DNA of 64,000 bases, taken from Toxoplasma gondii ME49. Taxonomy: Eukaryota > Apicomplexa > Conoidasida > Eucoccidiorida > Sarcocystidae. The position numbers were made by a program, and so were the translations under genes. Shown piece by piece: positions 24,838 to 35,413 of the stretch. Below the pieces are notes generated by a model. It did no database searches. It had not been told where the DNA came from and worked only from the letters and a program-made list of their open reading frames with translations. Numbering within the stretch: the stretch's first letter is position 1; the number at the start of each line of letters is the position of its first letter. The stretch covers positions 2,773,874 through 2,837,873 of the forward strand of contig NC_031478.1 of assembly GCF_000006565.2 (NCBI RefSeq), in the 5' to 3' direction.

Positions 24838-27798
24838 TTCTTCTTCGTTTTTTTGCTCGTTATGCGAGCGCCCCTGAATTGTTTTGCACATTCTCGCGGC
24901 CTCCTTGGCCCTGACTTTGACATTTCTCGTTCCGGTCTGCGTCTTACCGTCGTGCGTTCCAATGCCTGTCGGAGCAGCGTCCATTCTCCCTGCTCGGCGG
25001 GAGTCGGGGACGCAGTCCTAGGTTCGTGACAGAGAGGAAGCGTCTGGGAGATGGAGGAGTGCCAGCTCTTGAAAAGGCTCATGTCTTCCAGCAATTCAGT
25101 CGTGGCAAAGAGTCAGACTGGACTTGATCGAGAAGAAAACGCAGCGCAAGATTTAAAGGCTCTGTGAACGGCCTGTGACTTCCCCAATAACGCAGGATCT
25201 GTCGAAGCAGGTTTCTCGCCCGCGTATCGCTGTATACGTTTTGATTCGACATCTCTCGCGCAGCCAACTGGACGGCCTGTTGGTTTGGAGCCTGCGCTCG
25301 AGCAATCGCATGGCCCCCGCGTTCGCCTGACTCGTCCTTTTCACAGCATGAATCGCCTCTGTTGCGCGGCGAGACTCTGTCTGCGTGCGTTTGCGTCTTC
25401 CCATCGTCTGTTCCAGGCGGTGTATCGAGAAACCTTACAGTTTTCGCGCACGTTCACAATTTGTTTTTGTGGAGAGAAGCGGTTTGTCGCGGCGCGCGAA
25501 CCGTTTCGCGAGCGTTTCTAGACTGGAGAAAAGCGCCACGACTTGCCCATGTATCCCCCGCACTACCTCTTTCCTGTCTTCGCCTTCTACACACCGAAAC
25601 CCAGTCTTTGGCCGTGAGCGCCTCACTGCTTGCAGGCTTCTGACGGGCAGACAGTCTCTGCTCCCTCTCGTTGTTCCAGCTTCTCTTGCCCGAGAGCCTA
25701 TCATAGCAGTGGGGGCGAAGCCCAAAACGGGGGGAGTCGGTAAAATCCGTCTCCCAGGTTTTGCTGGAGGGCCTTGCTGTGTCTCACACAGCAACGCTGG
25801 CTGGTGTGTGTCTGCAACGGAGATGATTCATCTCTCCGTGTCTGTGTTGAAAAAGTCTTCGTTTTCTGCCCTTTTGCGTGTGTCGGGGGAGCTGCAGGTC
25901 TGTGGGCGCCGTCTGTGGAAAGGGGTCAGGCAGGTATCGCGCTGTGGGTTCCTCAAGGTGCCTTCTCGCTGTGCCCCTGCTGTTTTTTTTTCCTGAAAAG
26001 GAAAGACTGGCGCGAGTTGTGTTTTGTGGTCGCCACTCGTTGGAGCAGGTGCGACAGCGTCCATTTTTCTGCGACCAAAGACGCGAGGGAAGAACCTCTT
26101 TCCTCGCTTCCCAACGTTCAACCCCAGTTTTCCCGGTCGCCCGCTTTTCTTCTGCTATTGCAGAAAACGGAAATGTTGTCGCGAGACACACGCGTCTTTG
26201 TGATTCGCAGCGAATCCACTTCAGCCACTCTGAGGCTTCGCTCCTCTTTCTGCTGTTCTATGTTGTTCCCTTTTCTTCTCATCGTCTGCCTGTCCTCCTG
26301 TTTCTAGTTCTCTTCTTTTTCGGTGTTTCTTTTCTCTCTCGTCTCCTCTTTTTCCGCCGTTGATGTTGCCTATCTTCTGCTCCTCTTCTCTGCTTGCCTC
26401 GCTTGTTCTCTCTCTTCCCGCGACGCAAGCTTCAGACGCCGCCCTCGGGTTCTTTCAGATTTTCACAGACGGGGGAAGTGCCTCCTCGAGAGGACCGGGG
26501 AACCGGTAGAGAGGAAACGCGAAAGTGTATACGTCTACGGACAAGGGGTGGCGAACCATGAGAGAGGCAAAACCTGAGAAAGAGAGAAGTGCACTGGGAC
26601 TAGCCTTGCAGACAAAAAGCCGAGACAGATGGAGACCCAGGCGCCCTTCATTCTGACAAAGAACGCCAGGGAACCTGTGCCTCTTCCAAGCACAAACGCA
26701 ACACCTTTAAGACAAAGTGACAAAGACGCTGACCCGCTGATCTGTATCTCGCAAATAGAGTCGTCTCCAGTATCCTACGATCCCGCTCGGTCGGAAGTCA
26801 CCTTCGATCTGCGTCTGCCCACGTATACACACACATTATGCTCGAATTTGGTGTACACAATCATGCGCGATAACGCACTCCCCACGGATACATCTCTTCT
26901 TTGTCGATCCCTCGGTTTTCCCTGTGTCTTCGACTTCCTGTCTCGCATAGAACCCTCTCTCGTTCTGCAAGGGCAGGCACCAACTTCAGCTTCTTGCTGT
27001 CGAATTCACAGCTCTCCGGTGTCTGTTCATCGCAACCTCTCTTCACCTGCCTACTTCAACCTGTAGCCATCTGCCAATCTTTATCGGGATTCTACAGCTA
27101 TCTATTCCATGCATAATATCTATTTATGCATGCTCCTTTACACTTGTCAATGTCTATCTGCGTTTTGTACAGTAAGTACTTGTGGACATATGTTCTATTC
27201 AAGTATATCTATACATATATGTAGATATATATATATGCCTACATATATATATATATATATATGTCTATGTATGTATGCATACCTATGGGAACGGCGAAAT
27301 CGTTCAGTTCTGTACTCTGTACACGAGAACTGTCGCGCGCTCTCCAATGCAGAGCACAGCAGTTCGTGGTTTCAGAACGGCCTTTCCTTCACCGCAAGAG
27401 GGGGTGACAGTAGAAACGGAGGAGGGAGAGAGGAAGAGAGGGGAACCAGTTGCAGGTGGCAGCATTTGAAGAGAGTCCAAAGGTAGGAGAAGCAGAGTGC
27501 GAATCCGAGGCGCCAACATTCCTTCTGCGTGTGGCAGCGGCCTCCTACATCAAAAGAAAAAACTTGACAAGTCATTTGCAAGCTGTTTAGTTGAAGACGC
27601 ACAGGTCTGCGAGGCGAGAAAAGCAGAGACAAAACGAATGAGAAGAGCGACGGCGCCCACACCAGACGAGATGTTCCATCAGAGAAGACCGCAAAAACTT
27701 CCAACCCCTACACAGTTTCTTGGAACGACGAAGCCTAGGTGAAGGTGCCGACTTTCCCTACTTCCTTCTTGTTTTTTGGGTCTCTCTTTTTCGTGCCT
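24838..27798. other. Convergent 3' intergenic region (phosphodiesterase / Nudix fusion gene)
   Basis: The two flanking genes end towards each other here, so the region should contain both 3' UTRs. No open frame has both an ATG and plausible splice partners. The sequence is low in complexity, with pyrimidine-rich stretches at 26240-26420 and a (TA)n tract at about 27220-27262. I see no RNA gene. Confidence 0.5.
27243..27262. repeat. (TA)n microsatellite
   Basis: This is an uninterrupted alternating AT tract, flanked from 27195 to 27290 by degenerate ATGTA and TATG units. It lies in the 3' intergenic space between convergent genes. Confidence 0.9.
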
Positions 27799-30700
27799 TC
27801 ACTCGATTTTCTGCGGGTTCCAGCATCTCGATGGCGTCGCGACTTTGTCGGCGATTTCGAGACGCCGGTGTGCGTCCTTGTCGTGCTGGGCATTCGCCGT
27901 CACTCCTGGCTTCGATCCCCACAACTCCGAGAACGCCTTTGACGACTCGAGTTCCCTATTGATTTCCTCCACTGCGCTCGCAAGGAAAGACGCAATGTCC
28001 CCGCTTCCCTGTGGCGCCTTGTCTAAGCTGCAGTCGGAGAGTGGAGAAACCCTGTCCTCCCCCTTTTTCTCCTGTTGACAAGTCGACTGTCGAGCGTTCA
28101 CGGTTTTGTCTTGGCCCTGCTCTGGTTTGCTGCCTTTCTCTTCGTTATCTCCGAGGCCATTTGCCTTCGGAATTTTCTCGGCATCTTCCGGCTCCCCGGT
28201 GCCTTCTGTTTGTTTTCCTCTCGCCTCTTCTTCGCCTTCCTCTCGGCACCCTGCGCGGCCGGCTGCGCGACAAGCGTCTCCGACTCTGTGGGATATGGAG
28301 CGCTGCTGCGCGAGCGTTGAAGAGAGAGGAAGAAAGCCTTCCAGAACCTGAGAACGCGGCAAACGGAAACGCAGAAACGATCAACAAGAAACAACCTGCA
28401 TCCACACACGACAACACGAGAAGCGGCGACAGACAAGAAGAAGACGCCGGAGCCGCAAAGCGAGAAAGGGGTAGTACCGCACAGAGCTCTACATTGCATT
28501 TCACGTTATCTCGCCGTTCACATGTCGTATTACACTACCTTTACACTTCTTCAACTTGCATTCAAATGGTTCTAGCAACCCTGCAAGTATAGGCACCGCG
28601 CTTAAAGTTGCCCTTTGTCCTCATGTACCAGAGTGTCTATCTATTCGATTTCAGTTCCACCCATGTGAGCACAGAATATCATCGAGTATAACGTTAGGCT
28701 CCGGAATGTAACGGTTTAGGAGAGGCGCCACGAAGGAGGAAGAGAAGGAGACTTGGCGCGAGGCCTACGACAAGGCACAAAGCAGAAGACTTGAGAAGGC
28801 GAGAACAAGAAGCAATTAAAGAGAGATACTTTCACGCTTAAACTTGAAGGGTTGACTTGCACTCACCTGCAAGTCGTGAGCGACAGTCCACATGGCCGCT
28901 GGCGATCGAGGTTCTGCAGAAGGGAAGACACATGGACACACGAGAACTGGCGATTGACACTCACTAGAAAGAAGGCACAGCCCCCTCCCCCCCTTTCAAA
29001 CAAAAGGCTTTCCTTTGCTCGAAACTCCCAGTCATGGACGTTCGCTGAGCTCATGGTTTTCTTCTTGTATGGGCTAGTCAGACGGCCTTGAGTTGGCTGC
29101 TATCGCAGCCTTTGGACGATGCGCCGACGCTCTTCGTCAGACTTGTCTTCGTCAACGCAGCAATGCTGCTCGGCGTTGTTTTTCTCGCCGGTTTGCTCGC
29201 GTGAGGTTTCGTCTTTTTCGAATTTCCGACACCCTTCGAAAGTCCATTCTTGGTCCTCCTTCTCTCATTTTGTCTACTCCGCCGTTCCCCGAAACTCTGC
29301 CTGTCTCACCAGCGGCACGGGAGCGGCCAAGCAGCAGGCCGTCGGGGGTCACGGCGCCACAGCCGACAACGGCGATGTCCACTGAAAAAACCGAAAAAGA
29401 AAGGAATAGGAGCAATATATGAACGAAGGGGAAATGAACGGCGAAAGGGAACGCTAGAGAAAAAGAACGAGGTACACACAAGCATAAATAAACGTAGTGA
29501 TAGAGGAAACGAAAAGCTGCAAGAGAAGCGAGATGACGGTTAGGGGAGAGACAAGTGATGGATCAAGCTATAGAGGGATAGAGCGAAAAGAGAAAGAAGA
29601 GAGCAAGGCGTCAGACCCTGCCGACACGAGAGAGACTCGCACCCCACGGAAAAGTAAACAAGAACTTCATTCTTACCTTGGAAACTCTGGAGATCTTTCA
29701 AAGGTTTTTCCTCCACAACCAGCAGCTTCCGAAATTCGCTCCTTGCAGCTGCTCTCGCCTTTAGCAAAACAACTTTGTCATCGAGTCGGCTCTGCGTCAT
29801 CGTTGCCCCTCCTGCTTTCGCTTCCCTTTCTCTCTTTTCTCTCTCTTCTGTTTCTCGCCGTTCTTCTTCTCTTTGTTCTTTCCGCTCTGCTTCGCGTGTG
29901 TCTGCATCCGCCCAGAACGAGGGGAGAGTCAGGAACGCTGCGAGAAGAGAGGAATCGAGATGACAGAGGGCAAGAAGTAGATATGAAAATCTAGGCGCCA
30001 AGTTCTGTTGTGGTGGCAGAGCGTAGATAAACTGATGATTACTGTAGAAAGAGAAGCAACCGAATACAATGCATGAATATATCAAAGTTAATCAGGGGAG
30101 ATACAGCAAAACGGTGAAGAAAATGCATTCACATGGAATAGATTTAGCGCGTCTCCGAACATTTCTTTACCACAGATGATAAACCAGAAGCAGCGATGAA
30201 GATCTCGGCGGTCTTCTCTCACAGAGACTCGACCGGAGACTGTGCAGGCCTGTCTGAGAGGAGAATAGAACACGAAAAGAAGATGAGGAGACGTAGAGAG
30301 GGCACAGCCATCGGCTGCCAGGTTCGACGAGAGACTTGGGTCAGAGAAGACAAAGAAGAACAGGAGGAAAGACCGAGAATATCGGCGTTCCAAAGCAGAC
30401 AAAAAATCCGACACCACGGAGAAGCAACAGCTTGGGATTCCTGCAGCTTACTCTGGTTTGCCAGCTCTTCTTCTCGCATGACATCGAGGAGCGAGCCGTC
30501 GAGGAGCGCCTCTTTCCCTGGAAGACAGGGGTCCAACCAGATGACGGATGCCTGCCGCCTAAACGGACAAGACGCACGTGGAGAGAGAAGGAAAAACCGT
30601 TGTGAAAAAGAGAGGCCTACGTGGCGAGAAGGGGTAGTCGCCTTTTCGGGGACGGAAATGAGGACGTTGAAGAGAACGGATAGATAAAACGATGCACTTT

Positions 30701-33488
30701 CCTTTCTGCCTCTGTTGCTTCGTTCCTCCCACAAATTCCTCTGTTCTCTCCCGTTCACTTTCTCTTTTTTCTCACCACTCTTCGCTTTCCATCAAACGCC
30801 TCAGAGCCTTGGGCGCGCCGTGGAAGTCCGGGGGCGAGTGCCGTCGTTTGCCGGTTCCTTCTCTTTCCTCTTTTGGGGAGAGGCCTTCCACGCCTCTCCC
30901 TTCGCTTCGCTCTCCAAATGCGTCAGCCTGTTGCTTGTCTCTGTCGTTCTTTCCTGTCTCTCCCGCCTTCTCGTTCGGCATCTCGGTGCGCCCTCCGTCG
31001 CGGCCCGCCCCGTCCAGGCCGCCTTTGCCGTCCTGCTCCGAAAGAATCCGACAGCGCGAGAGAAGGTCAAATACGTGCGACAGGAGATACTCCTCCACCT
31101 GCTCTCGGGACTCGAGGACATGACTCCGAGAAGGCAGAAGAAGAGGCAAAAGCGGTCGCCCCAAGCGCAACGCCCCCGAGGAGACTGAGCCACTGACTGA
31201 GGCAGACAAGGAAGAAGAAGAGACAAAAGGAGAGGAAGAAGCAGAACCGGGAGACGCGGACGGAGGAGCAGAGGTACACGCCGAGAACGCTGGAGATGCA
31301 GGGTGGGAAGAGGACCGATGGGGAAGGGGAGATGAACGAGATCCGCGAGAAGAAGAAAATCCCTTTCCTTCGTGCGCTTCTCCGCCGTTCTCAGTAAGGA
31401 GTTTGCGTTTGACATCTTGCAGTATCGCTCCAAGTCGCGGGTGTCGGAGACGGTAGTGGAGGGGCGGAACCGAATTAGGAGTCGGGGGAACAACACGGTG
31501 CTTCGAGTGGATCCGAGAAATTGCCTCTGGCGGCTTATTTTGCGTCTCCTCGCTCCCATCAATCGGCACTCGTCCTTCCTCCTCTCGCTTGTCCTCGCTC
31601 TGGCTCCCTCGCGTCTTTGACGGCGTCGCAACCTGTCCTTCTCCCAAATTTGGCGGCGCCTTCGCTTGCTTCGCTTCTCCATTCTGAACGCGTTCTCCGG
31701 GAGCCGCTAGGCTCTCGGAATTCTGGCCTTCTTCACTCGTAACGAAAGCATCAACGTCTACCCAGAGGAAGCGTCGATTGCGGGTCCAGCCTTCGCCTTC
31801 TTCGCCGCGCAAATTCATGAAGAGAAGCGGGAAAAAGGCAGGAAACTCCTTGATGTAGCAGCGGTATTTGGACCGCGAAAAGGTCGCCAGCTGAGGACAG
31901 CAGACAAAATGCCCAGAGAGATGAAGGACGGTCGAGGGCAGCCGAGCAATTCCCTTGGCAGCGCGCCCTTGAGGTCGGCGCTCTCATTCTGATGACCCAG
32001 CACCAGTCGCAGAGGTTAAACACAGGCAAGAAACCAATGCAACAGGCAAAGAAGAGAAGGCGCAGAGAGGCAAAGTTGCGAATACGCAGTGAGGGAAAGA
32101 AACGAAGGAGCAAATACAGAAGAAGAAGGCTGAGAGAAACCAGATATGGAGAAGGAACGTGGAAAGCTTCCTTGCTGAAGCACTCGAGCAAGCAACAAGA
32201 AGAGAAACGTCGATGCAGACCGCCTAGCCAGATATCGAGGGGCAAGACCGAGAGTGTGAGAAGACTAAAAGCTCCATCTCGTTTTGAGTCTTACTGTGGG
32301 AATGGACATAAGCCAAGAGCAGATTTCGGCTTTCCACCTTTGTCGTCTCTCCTCCACTTCCTCGTCGCTCCCCTCCTCTGTTTCCCTTCTCTTTGGCAGC
32401 CTCTTCTTCTCTTTCTTTCCATTTGTTTGCCCATGGTTCCCCCCCGCTTTCTTGCCTGTCACCCGCGTCACGCAGTTCTCGTGACCTCCGTCTTCCCCGC
32501 CTTTGTCGGCATCTGCTCTCCTTCGCTTCCGAAGAGGCGGCTCTGCCTGCAAGAAATATCCCGCCACGAGACCCCACAGCTGGTCTGTCTCTTCCCAGAC
32601 CTCTCGGGCCGCACACTCTCCGTCCGCCTCCCACTCATCCCCCTGCTTGGTCGCGCGCTTCGTCTCGCGCTTCTTCCTCGCCTCCACCCGCGCTTGGTCC
32701 TCTCCCGGCGCAGACGACAGAGGCACAGCAGAAGGAGGAGACACACAAGAAGCACAGTGAGGCAACGAAGACGAAGGAAGAGATGAAGAACAAGCAGGTA
32801 GGACTGGAGACGCGGGAGGGGAAAGGCTGGGCGTGGAAGGTGGAGGCGGGGATCGCGCAGAGCGTTCTTTGCAGCCCCCAAAGTCGACGAGGAAGTTTTT
32901 CTTCTTTCCACCCGTTGCATTGTAAAAGAGGGCGAGGACTCGATTTCCTACGCGACAAACAGGAAGAATGCCGGCAGCGACGCACTCCTCGTCTTCCATC
33001 GTGAACGAAGACGCAGGCATGGAAGAGCGCAAAGCTGTCTTGGAGTTGGAGAGGAGGGCCGAAGCACCGGGTGCCTTGGCTCTTGAGGAGCTCTCCATTC
33101 TCGACGAGGATCGGCAACGCTGATACAGGGTCTGGGCGACGAAAAGATACCTCAAATACCCCAGGGGACGCGCGTCGCCGGAGAGCGAAGAAGCGCGAAG
33201 AACGCTGGAGTCAGAGAGGATGGCGAACGGCGACTGAAGTCGAAGAGGCGCGCCAAGAGAGGACGCTCTAGAAGAGAAAGCAGAAGGAAACTGGGAGCAG
33301 GGAGATGCCGCAGAGACAGGAGAGTTTGGAAGCGACGCACAAGAGCGAGAGAAGCCAGAAGGAGACAAATGAGGCACGCCTTGGGAAAGAGAAGGAAGAG
33401 ACAAAAGGCAGAAACAAAGTGTCTTGCCGAAAGACCATCGCAGCTTCCGCCCAGAGACCACAGTCTTTGTCCGGCAGTCACCCTGCAT
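27799..33488 (-). CDS. Nudix hydrolase fused to an MTHFSD/5-FTHF cyclo-ligase-like domain, 7 exons
   Basis: Exons in transcript order are 33488-32295, 31890-30776, 30558-30452, 29937-29677, 29381-29310, 28913-28867 and 28347-27799. Phases agree throughout, giving 1114 residues. An N-terminal region of about 160 residues has a hydrophobic patch (about 18-36) that may be a targeting signal. The Nudix domain follows (about 166 to about 560): AAGILPV, DFGGCKE (202-208), then AAREVWEET (293-301) after an 80-residue insertion, then FLWVDVDAF and LRHPRL. After a Ser/Pro linker, residues about 652-970 resemble the MTHFSD/COG0212 family of 5-formyltetrahydrofolate cyclo-ligase relatives: SPPDFHGAPKALRRL (family pattern NFKG), a KVVLLKARAAARSEF strand, VDIAVVGCGAVTPDG and WTVAHDLQV (family pattern VxHDxQV). 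The family's Gly-rich GKGEGY loop is absent. Substrate is unknown. The first ATG is used; ATGs at residues 131 or 164 could start a shorter form. Confidence 0.82.
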
Positions 33489-34822
33489 CGCAAGCGCTGC
33501 TCGGAAGCTTTCTATGGCCTCTCAGGCATGAAACAGCGGTGCCTTGTCTGCGTGACCTGCCTCGCTCCTCTCTTCACCGGACTCTTTTCCCCGTCCAGTT
33601 GGGCATCCAATTGCTAAAAGGCGCGTGACAGGTTGAAAGGCAGGAGACACCCTCACCCCTGTCGCCAGCTCTTCCAGGCTGACGCTTGTTCACAAGCTTG
33701 CATCCCCGGTAACCCACAGACGAAAAATCACAAGGAGTAGTTGTGTCTCTCTCTATGATACTTGAAAGATCGAGAGTCAAAACGAGGTAGTCCATCGAGA
33801 TCCCGTACTACGGTTTTTCGTCCTTCCGTCGGTGACTGTTCAGATCTGCAGATTCTCCTTCAGGAATGTCTCGAATGTTCAGACGACGACGTTAACACAA
33901 TCGTACATGAATACACATATTGATGGACAGATATACAGAAGGATATAGCCTGATTAAGCAGATAGAGATGGACAGACATACAAGGGTACACGGCTGGTTA
34001 GATGGGTAGTGAAAGGCCGACGGGAGTGTAGGTTAACACAGACGCACGATGTATCGAGGGAAATTGAGAGGGCAGGAGAGAAAGAAAAAGAAGTGATGGA
34101 CTGCCGGAGAAGGGGGTTTCTGCTGAAGTCAAGGGGACGTTCAAGGCATCACAGGTCTTGTTTGAGCAACAGATCTCTCGACGCGAATCTGTCGCAGCTC
34201 GATTGTACGAGCGGAGACACCGCAGGTCTGAGCGCCGACAAAGTCGAGTACCGGCAAAAGGAGGAAATTTGAAAGACAACCAGATTCTTCGCCTCTCAGA
34301 AGGGAAAATTTCCGTATCAGTTGGCGTTCTGGTGCAGTAAACGTTGGCAATTTCCACGAGAAAACACTCTGTGCATTTTCACCAGCTTGCATGCACATCT
34401 CGATGCATGTACGCCTACAGACGACAGAGCAAACAGGTGAGTCTCCGCGACCCTGGTCTACGAGGTCGCCCTCAGCAGAGATCCTTTTTCTCTTCTTGGT
34501 CTCACGCGCTTGTCTCATCGGAAGTTCTCCCTGTAAATCACAACATCTAGGAGCAGGAAAGACACTACCGGAAGAAGCTGTGACGAACGGACACAGATTC
34601 ACACCCAGACAGCGGGAGATCAGCCCTCCTGGCAGCGACCAGTCCAGGGCAAAACGAAGACACGCACAAAATACCGCTGTCAGTGATTACCCTTGTTTGC
34701 GTGTGCTGGCGGGAATTCACGACTTCGGCAATTTTCTTCCGTGCGTCGATCCTGACGCACCTCTGGGACATGGAGAAGTAAAACTTGCCAGCGTCTCTAT
34801 CCCTCTGTTCAAACCAGAGAAA
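33489..34822. other. Divergent promoter region (Nudix fusion gene / ABM-domain gene)
   Basis: This 1.3 kb separates two divergently transcribed genes, so it should hold both promoters and 5' leaders. From 34391 the frame of the downstream gene is open and begins with an ATG, so an N-terminally extended form is possible. That ATG sits in a TGCATGCA-type context, and a second TGCATG occurs at about 34400. I see no other gene. Confidence 0.5.
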
Positions 34823-35413
34823 ATGGCACTTTCGCGGGCCTCTCAGCTCTTCTCTGCAAGCGGCCTCGCTGCGGCGGCTCTCTCCTTCTGCGGGGGATGG
34901 TACTGCAGACAAACTCTCTCCGGTGTATCCCGTCCTTCCCCTCGTGCTCCTCCCCCTCGTTCGTCTTTTTCTGCGTCTTCTTCTTCGTCTGCTTCTTGTC
35001 TCCAGGCTCCGTTTTCTCAAGGGACGAGAGAGGGATCGAGGAGAGGGCCATCTGGTGGCCATGGCCTGCTGGTCACGCGCCGCATTATCGTGCCACTGCA
35101 AGAAGTCAATGAGTTTGCAACGTTTCTGAACGCACTCGCGGGCTACAACACTCAGCAGAGCGGCTTTCTTTCTCATTCAATCTATGTCCACGAAGTAGTT
35201 TCGTCTGCGTCTTCTCGGGATGAAGGAAATGGTGTGGTTGCGCTGGAGATTTTGATGTTCGAAGAGTGGGCTGATCCATTGGCAGCCAAGGCCGCTTTAA
35301 CCTGTGCGGAGATCAAGAATAGCTTGGAGCAGGCAAAGAAACGCGGCTGGGATTTGAGAGGAGAAGTCTGGGTGGGCCTCTCTGGAGCAGACGCACACCG
35401 CCAGGAAGCGTAG
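34823..35413 (+). CDS. Small membrane-anchored protein with ABM-like (dimeric alpha/beta barrel) domain
   Basis: This single-exon frame encodes 196 residues from an ATG in AGAAAATGGC, close to the A-rich start context usual in Toxoplasma. Residues about 8-28 are hydrophobic and could be a signal anchor, followed by a Ser/Pro-rich spacer of about 45 residues. The C-terminal part (about 85-180) starts with VTRRIIVPL and continues with an acidic helix, the strand GFLSHSIYVHEV, and then EILMFEEWADPLAAKAAL. That order resembles antibiotic-biosynthesis-monooxygenase-like domains, where EEW plus an amphipathic helix is typical. These folds are diverse and many are not monooxygenases, so no reaction is assigned. 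It lies between a divergent and a convergent neighbour. An upstream in-frame ATG at 34391 would give 340 residues, but that extension looks like leader sequence. Confidence 0.75.
   Translation: MALSRASQLFSASGLAAAALSFCGGWYCRQTLSGVSRPSPRAPPPRSSFSASSSSSASCLQAPFSQGTREGSRRGPSGGHGLLVTRRIIVPLQEVNEFATFLNALAGYNTQQSGFLSHSIYVHEVVSSASSRDEGNGVVALEILMFEEWADPLAAKAALTCAEIKNSLEQAKKRGWDLRGEVWVGLSGADAHRQEA

Noticed and set aside
30801..31682. 293-codon reverse-strand frame overlapping the Nudix fusion gene
   Set aside because: It is an alternative frame of exon 31890-30776. It is extremely Arg-rich and cannot be joined in phase with the neighbouring exons.
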